Shown in pieces: positions 59,652 through 64,000 of a stretch of DNA of 64,000 nt. Each line of letters begins with the position of its first letter. Position 1 is the first letter of the stretch. The stretch covers positions 18,974,501 through 19,038,500 of the forward strand of contig JAKSXM010000007.1 in the NCBI GenBank assembly GCA_022575985.1, given 5' to 3'. Origin of the DNA: Anagrus nilaparvatae (lineage: Eukaryota; Arthropoda; Insecta; Hymenoptera; Mymaridae). The notes beneath the pieces were generated by a model. That model saw nothing but the letters and a program-made list of their open reading frames with translations, made no database searches and was not told the DNA's origin. Both the position numbers and the translations under genes were made by a program.

Positions 59652-60571
59652 CGGAGCAAGAAAATATATAAATGTACATATATATGTACATAATATTTGG
59701 CGAGACTTTTTTTCGATTCACAATGTGCGTCGGCGAGTAAGAGCACGCTTAATCACCTTGTATGCTTGATGCTCTTGCTTGTTCATACTCTATATATACG
59801 GGATTGAAGCCACACTCTTTTCACATTTTTTACCTGCAATCATATATTTATATAAATATCTTGTGGTGGCGTACGCGTGCGAGAAATTTACTTGATAATT
59901 TTTTTTTTCTCTTTCATCCTACATTTTTTTGGTTTATACTTTTTTTTTCAAATTCTTTTATGATTTGATGAATCTTTATAAAAAGCATTTTAATATTGTT
60001 TTTACAATTTTATTAAATTTTATTTTCTCCCTTTCTTATTTTCTTGTTTTTTTAATAAATAGGTCTTTCAAAATTTTATCTTTATGTGTTAAATTTAAAT
60101 TCCTATTAAAATTACTCCGAACAATTTCATTATATTTTAAATACGCTTATACGAGATAAAAATATACATCTGAAATAAATTTTAAGTAAATTATAAATTC
60201 TTGATACATAAAAAACCATGATAAAATAATTTTGTGCGATATTTAGCATGTGCAAATTTTAATTGAATAAAGTAATAAAATTAAGATAAGTAATCTGTAC
60301 AATTATAATAAGAATTGCAGAATTCTCTAAGGTAGAAATGTTTTTAAAATTTTGAAATTAAAATTCAGAGGCATTTTAAGCATAAAACTGATTTTTTTAT
60401 TTTATAATTTAAATGATTGCTCTATTAATCTAAATAATATTGGATAATACTTCAAGAAACATTTTCAAACTTCATATTAATAATATTAAAATTATTCAAA
60501 ATTAATAATAAAAAAACAAAAATTACTAATGATATCACTGATTTTATTTTCCTTTTTATTTAAGTTATAGA
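59652..60571. other. Intergenic DNA with a GC-richer patch
   Basis: At 59690-59890 there is a balanced-composition segment (TGCGTCGGCGAGTAAGAGCACGC and GGTGGCGTACGCGTGCGAG). It may be regulatory DNA displaced from the zinc-finger gene's upstream region by the 58026-59647 insertion. The remainder is A/T-rich. No gene recognised. Confidence 0.45.
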
Positions 60572-60888
60572 ATAATTTGAATTTATTGACCAAATAGAAT
60601 AATGAAAAAATGTATGTAAATTTTTGTGTTGAATCGTTGATGTTGTTGAAGCGACGTTTCGTCAACTGATTTGTTGACCTTTTCAACATATTATCACATA
60701 ATTAATAAAAATTAAAAATTTGTTTATAAATATTAACAATCTTACACACTTAAATTTATTCATTTACCATAAACTTGGGTATATAATTTTTATAAACTCG
60801 TTGGACTCTAATGTAAAATTGAGATTTCACATTTGTAAAATTAGAAGAAAAATTTTACGAACGTCGCGTTGCTTCAAAAACCTAAATA
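60572..60888 (-). mobile_element. Penelope-like element LTR-like fragment, second copy
   Basis: Colinear with 21365-21665. Landmarks are TTTATTGACCAAATAGAATAA, GATGTTGTTGAAGCGACGTTTCG and TATAATTTTTATA. On the minus strand it has GGTCAAC-AAATCA-GTTGAC then GAAAC (60679-60656), the stem II and GAAA of a hammerhead-like fold. Its CUGAUGA box is more worn (TTGAAAA, three mismatches) than in the first copy. A palindrome follows directly at 60891. Confidence 0.5.
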
Positions 60889-60890
60889 AA

Positions 60891-61237
60891 TATCTATTTG
60901 TTCAACAAGGGAAAAAAAATAGGATTTGGCTTTCAATGCAGTTGTATGCACGAGTTAGCGTAGCGAACGAGTGCAGACAGCATTGAAAGTAAAATTTCCT
61001 ACATTTTTCCCCGTGTTCAACACATAGTTTTTCATTAAAAGCGAAAAAAAGATCGTCCGAAAGTAAGAAAGTAGATCTTTTTTTCGCTTTTAATGAAAAA
61101 CTATGTGTTGAACACGGGAAAAAATGTAGGAAATTTTACTTTCAATGCTGTCTGAACTCGTTCGCTACGCTCACTCGTGCATACAACTGCATTGAAAGCC
61201 AAATCCTACTTTTTTTCCCTTGTTGAACAAATAGATA
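60891..61237. repeat. 347-bp near-perfect palindrome
   Basis: The two ~170-base arms are inverted copies with about five visible differences. They start TATCTATTTGTTCAACAAGG, meet at GATC...GATC around 61064 and leave a loop of about 20 bases. Inside each arm, CGAGTnAGCGTAGCGAACGAG is itself a small palindrome. It sits in or at the edge of the Penelope-like fragment. No open frame of note. Foldback transposon or product of an inverted duplication. Confidence 0.85.
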
Positions 61238-64000
61238 TTGTTAATCTGTTATTCAACAATCATAATTTTATACAAGGCTTAAAAAATGAAAGAAAAGATT
61301 CACTTTATAGAATAAATTTTACAGATAATTGGGTTTTATCATGAAAAAAATTTTAAAATTCTATTTGGTTGGTTTTGTAGCTGACTTTAAAATATTTGAT
61401 ACGTATTTTTTCTTTTTAATTTAAACAAAGTTTAACCCGAGAAATAATAGATTTAATTTTTGAATTAGCTAAGTGACGTCAGAAATTTATACAGAGTTAT
61501 ATGGAGCGTTTTTAGCAATATGGCATCGCTACCCCCCACTACCAGTTTTTAACGTTTTGAAATCGCTATATCTTCGTTAAAAATCATTTTTATTAAAAAT
61601 GAAAAAATACGTATCGAATATTTTTTTGAATATTTTTAGAATATCCAAAAACCTGAATACCGTGAAAAAGCCCAATTATGTTGCTAAAATTAATTCTAAA
61701 AAGTTAATTCTGGTTGATGCCAATATAATGACATATTATATACTTGTTTAAGACAATATTGTTGTATAAGACATTTACTTTTATAAAATTTTTAAAATTA
61801 GTTAATAGAAATAAATCTCTTCTTTTATAGAGTTGAGATCTCTTTTCATGTACGAGAAAAATTTTTATTATATTCATAATTACGATACTGTGATAAAAAC
61901 TACTTTAATAGACTAACTTTAATATAGAAAATTTCCTGATTACGATCTCAAGCTTTTTTGCTGCCTTCTCAATCATTATCAATTAAGCAGAATAATTCGA
62001 GAATAATTAGCCTATTCTTTCAACTACTGTATAAAAACTTACATAAAATTGGAACAGAATATTATTAAAAATATATTTACCAGAATTTAATTTTGATTAT
62101 TATGACATAGAATAAAAAAACTTTTCTTAACTTAATTAATAAACGTGATTCTTACTTACGCCTTTCTTCTGCCAATGTTATCTTTATCCATTATTAAAAC
62201 TCCTTAAATAAGGCAATAAAATTATTGAATAATAATACATAACCTGCTTATCAAGTTTAACTTTCCGTAAAGTGCAACCTCCTCATTTCTCGTTATAAAG
62301 TAACAAAATAACTGCTTATTTAATTCTTTTTTTTTAAATATCAAAGATCAGTGTAATGATATTTTTGAACATAGAAAATTTTTTTATTCAGTCAATAATT
62401 TAAAAAAAAGAACTTCATTTATTATTAAAATAACAGTATTTTATAATCTTTATAACAATAATATAATACAAAAAAGGTAAAATGTAGGATATAAATTAAC
62501 CAATAATCAAGATAAGAACCAAATAAGGGAGTTTATTATTGAAGACCAAAAATTCAGTAAGCAAATATTTTTATATATATATATCTTTGCATACATTAAC
62601 GAACATGTTATAATGTAAAAACAAAAAAAATAAATATTTTTTTTTGTGCAAAATTTGAATAGCTACTTTTTTGAAAATAATTTTTAACACAGTAGTCATA
62701 TGTGAATCTCTGGCGCCGAGAAATGTCAGCAGGGAGTCACCATATAGATATAATGTGATATTGCCAAAAAAAAATCTATATTTTAAATATATTTATTTAC
62801 CTTGGTATTGATAAAAAAATATAGGCATATACTACCCGCGATGTGTCATAAATAATGCAAGGTTGGAATTTTTTTTTCAGTTTTCGTGTGAATATGGTAT
62901 AGTTTTTAGAGCTGCTGGTTTTGTAAAAGTTTAATCGATAATGGTTGCCAGATACATATCTACATAATTTGTGTCTATAAGAATGTCAACTATTTTAAAA
63001 TGTTACTTGGATTTTTGATTACATGCCATGTATTCAAAAAATTAGGTTATAGAAATGATGGCTCATTGAATAAATCTTAACTTCACTAAGTCCATGATAA
63101 AAATATCATTTCTAATGAGACCGAAAATTCGATTCATAAAACTCCATATATTTGGTGTCAACTATGAAGAGCCCATATATTAGGAGTTATTTAATAAGCT
63201 ATAATTCTGGGAATCTTATCTTTTTATGAAAGGGCAGCTAATTTTACCTGGAAATAGAAAATTCAAATCTTTATAAAATAGCTGGTCAGCTTGAACTCTT
63301 GAGTATGCGAATCTGACATAATTAATAAAAAAAGTTTTTAATATTACTATTACTATTATCTCGACTGTTATAGGGGCGCTTTGATTGAACTTTCAATCGT
63401 ATAAGAAAAATTAGTGACCACTTTCCAAAAAAATAAGATTCCTAAATTTCAATGAATTTAATCTCGAATTTAATTATTTCTAAATATTGACATTTAGCAT
63501 ACGAGCAAAAAAAAAGCATTTCGTTAAATAACGGATATAAACTAATGTAAATGCATTAAACTTTTATTGGAATTAATATTAGAAAGCTACTTTCATTTTC
63601 ATTTCAAATGACCATGAATGAAAAAAAAATATTTCTCGCAAATGAAATGTTTTCTAAAGTGTATAAAAAGGAAAATGTTAAATCTTTGTCATATGCACAT
63701 CATAAAAATTATTAAATCTTTTATTAAAGTAACAAATAAATCATTTTCTATTAAAAATCTGTTCTCATCTTCATCTTCAAAGAATTTAATAATTAATTTT
63801 ATATCTTTCTTACATATCATGTATGTTAAACTTTTTGAATCAAAGTGGTTTTTTTAAATTGCTATTATGCAATATTGATTTCTGAGAGACTGCATTGGTC
63901 TGGATTCAACAAATTAATTAGATATAATCACAATTCATATACCAAGTTATTTTTATAATAAATATAATTTTACTGCCTTGTGTTTGAGCAAAATTCTGGG
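61238..64000. other. AT-rich intergenic DNA
   Basis: A/T-rich. A GC-richer patch at 61465-61560 (contains GTGACGTCAG and CATCGCTACCCCCCACTACC) may be a repeat fragment. A TCTCTGGCGCC-type motif at 62707-62720 resembles one near 1110-1125. A 79-codon plus-strand frame at 63618 is Lys/Ile/Ser-rich and has no domain. No gene recognised. Confidence 0.5.

Noticed and set aside
1..64000. CRISPR array, bacterial operon, phage or symbiont-derived region
   Set aside because: No regularly spaced direct repeats with unique spacers, no densely packed genes and no bacterial-type proteins; introns and LINEs show eukaryotic nuclear DNA.

Overview
The window reads as a very AT-rich (by eye about three quarters or more A+T) insect nuclear genome segment. 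The one convincing host gene is an intron-split, five-finger C2H2 transcription factor of the Odd-skipped family (bowl/sob type) on the minus strand at 56003-57276. The protein is typically insect, and the AT-richness and load of short inverted-repeat elements fit, for example, a parasitoid hymenopteran. The species guess is inference only. No rRNA gene, functional tRNA, CRISPR array, bacterial operon or viral gene was recognised.

Layout. From 1 to about 38.9 kb there is no recognisable intact gene. The DNA is low-complexity AT-rich sequence studded with long inverted-repeat (foldback) elements: 2475-2919, nested 3091-4765, 8218-9085, 21703-23341, 23675-23843, 23847-26353, 32898-33206, 35305-35553, 35563-35998 and 36005-36530. 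Around 21.4-26.4 kb several of these lie inside one old Penelope-like retroelement. Its GIY-YIG endonuclease can still be read on the minus strand, with one frameshift, at 23414-23674, and it continues at 26357-26376 on the far side of two back-to-back MITE insertions. Its LTR-like downstream part (21365-21665, second copy 60572-60888) carries a hammerhead-ribozyme-like core.

From 39.0 to 45.3 kb lie two 5'-truncated non-LTR retrotransposons of one CR1/Jockey-like group, both on the minus strand. The first has one in-frame stop and a clear 10-bp target-site duplication. The second has a 618-codon open frame with an in-frame deletion. Between them sit a GC-rich palindrome (42003-42124) and a small terminal-inverted-repeat element (42506-42755).

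From 45.3 to 56.0 kb is more AT-rich intergenic DNA with MITEs (47040-47260, 47483-47765, 49811-50213, 53629-54626). The Odd-skipped family gene follows, with a GC-rich upstream region at about 57300-57900. Beyond it are an element with 28-bp perfect terminal repeats (58026-59647), the second Penelope-like LTR fragment and a near-perfect 347-bp palindrome (60891-61237).

Several GC-richer islands that are not obviously repeats (7290-7450, 30230-30400, 37590-37675, 46325-46500, 49355-49430, 51240-51400, 59690-59890) are candidates for cis-regulatory elements or non-coding exons of a developmental-gene landscape. This needs comparative genomics.
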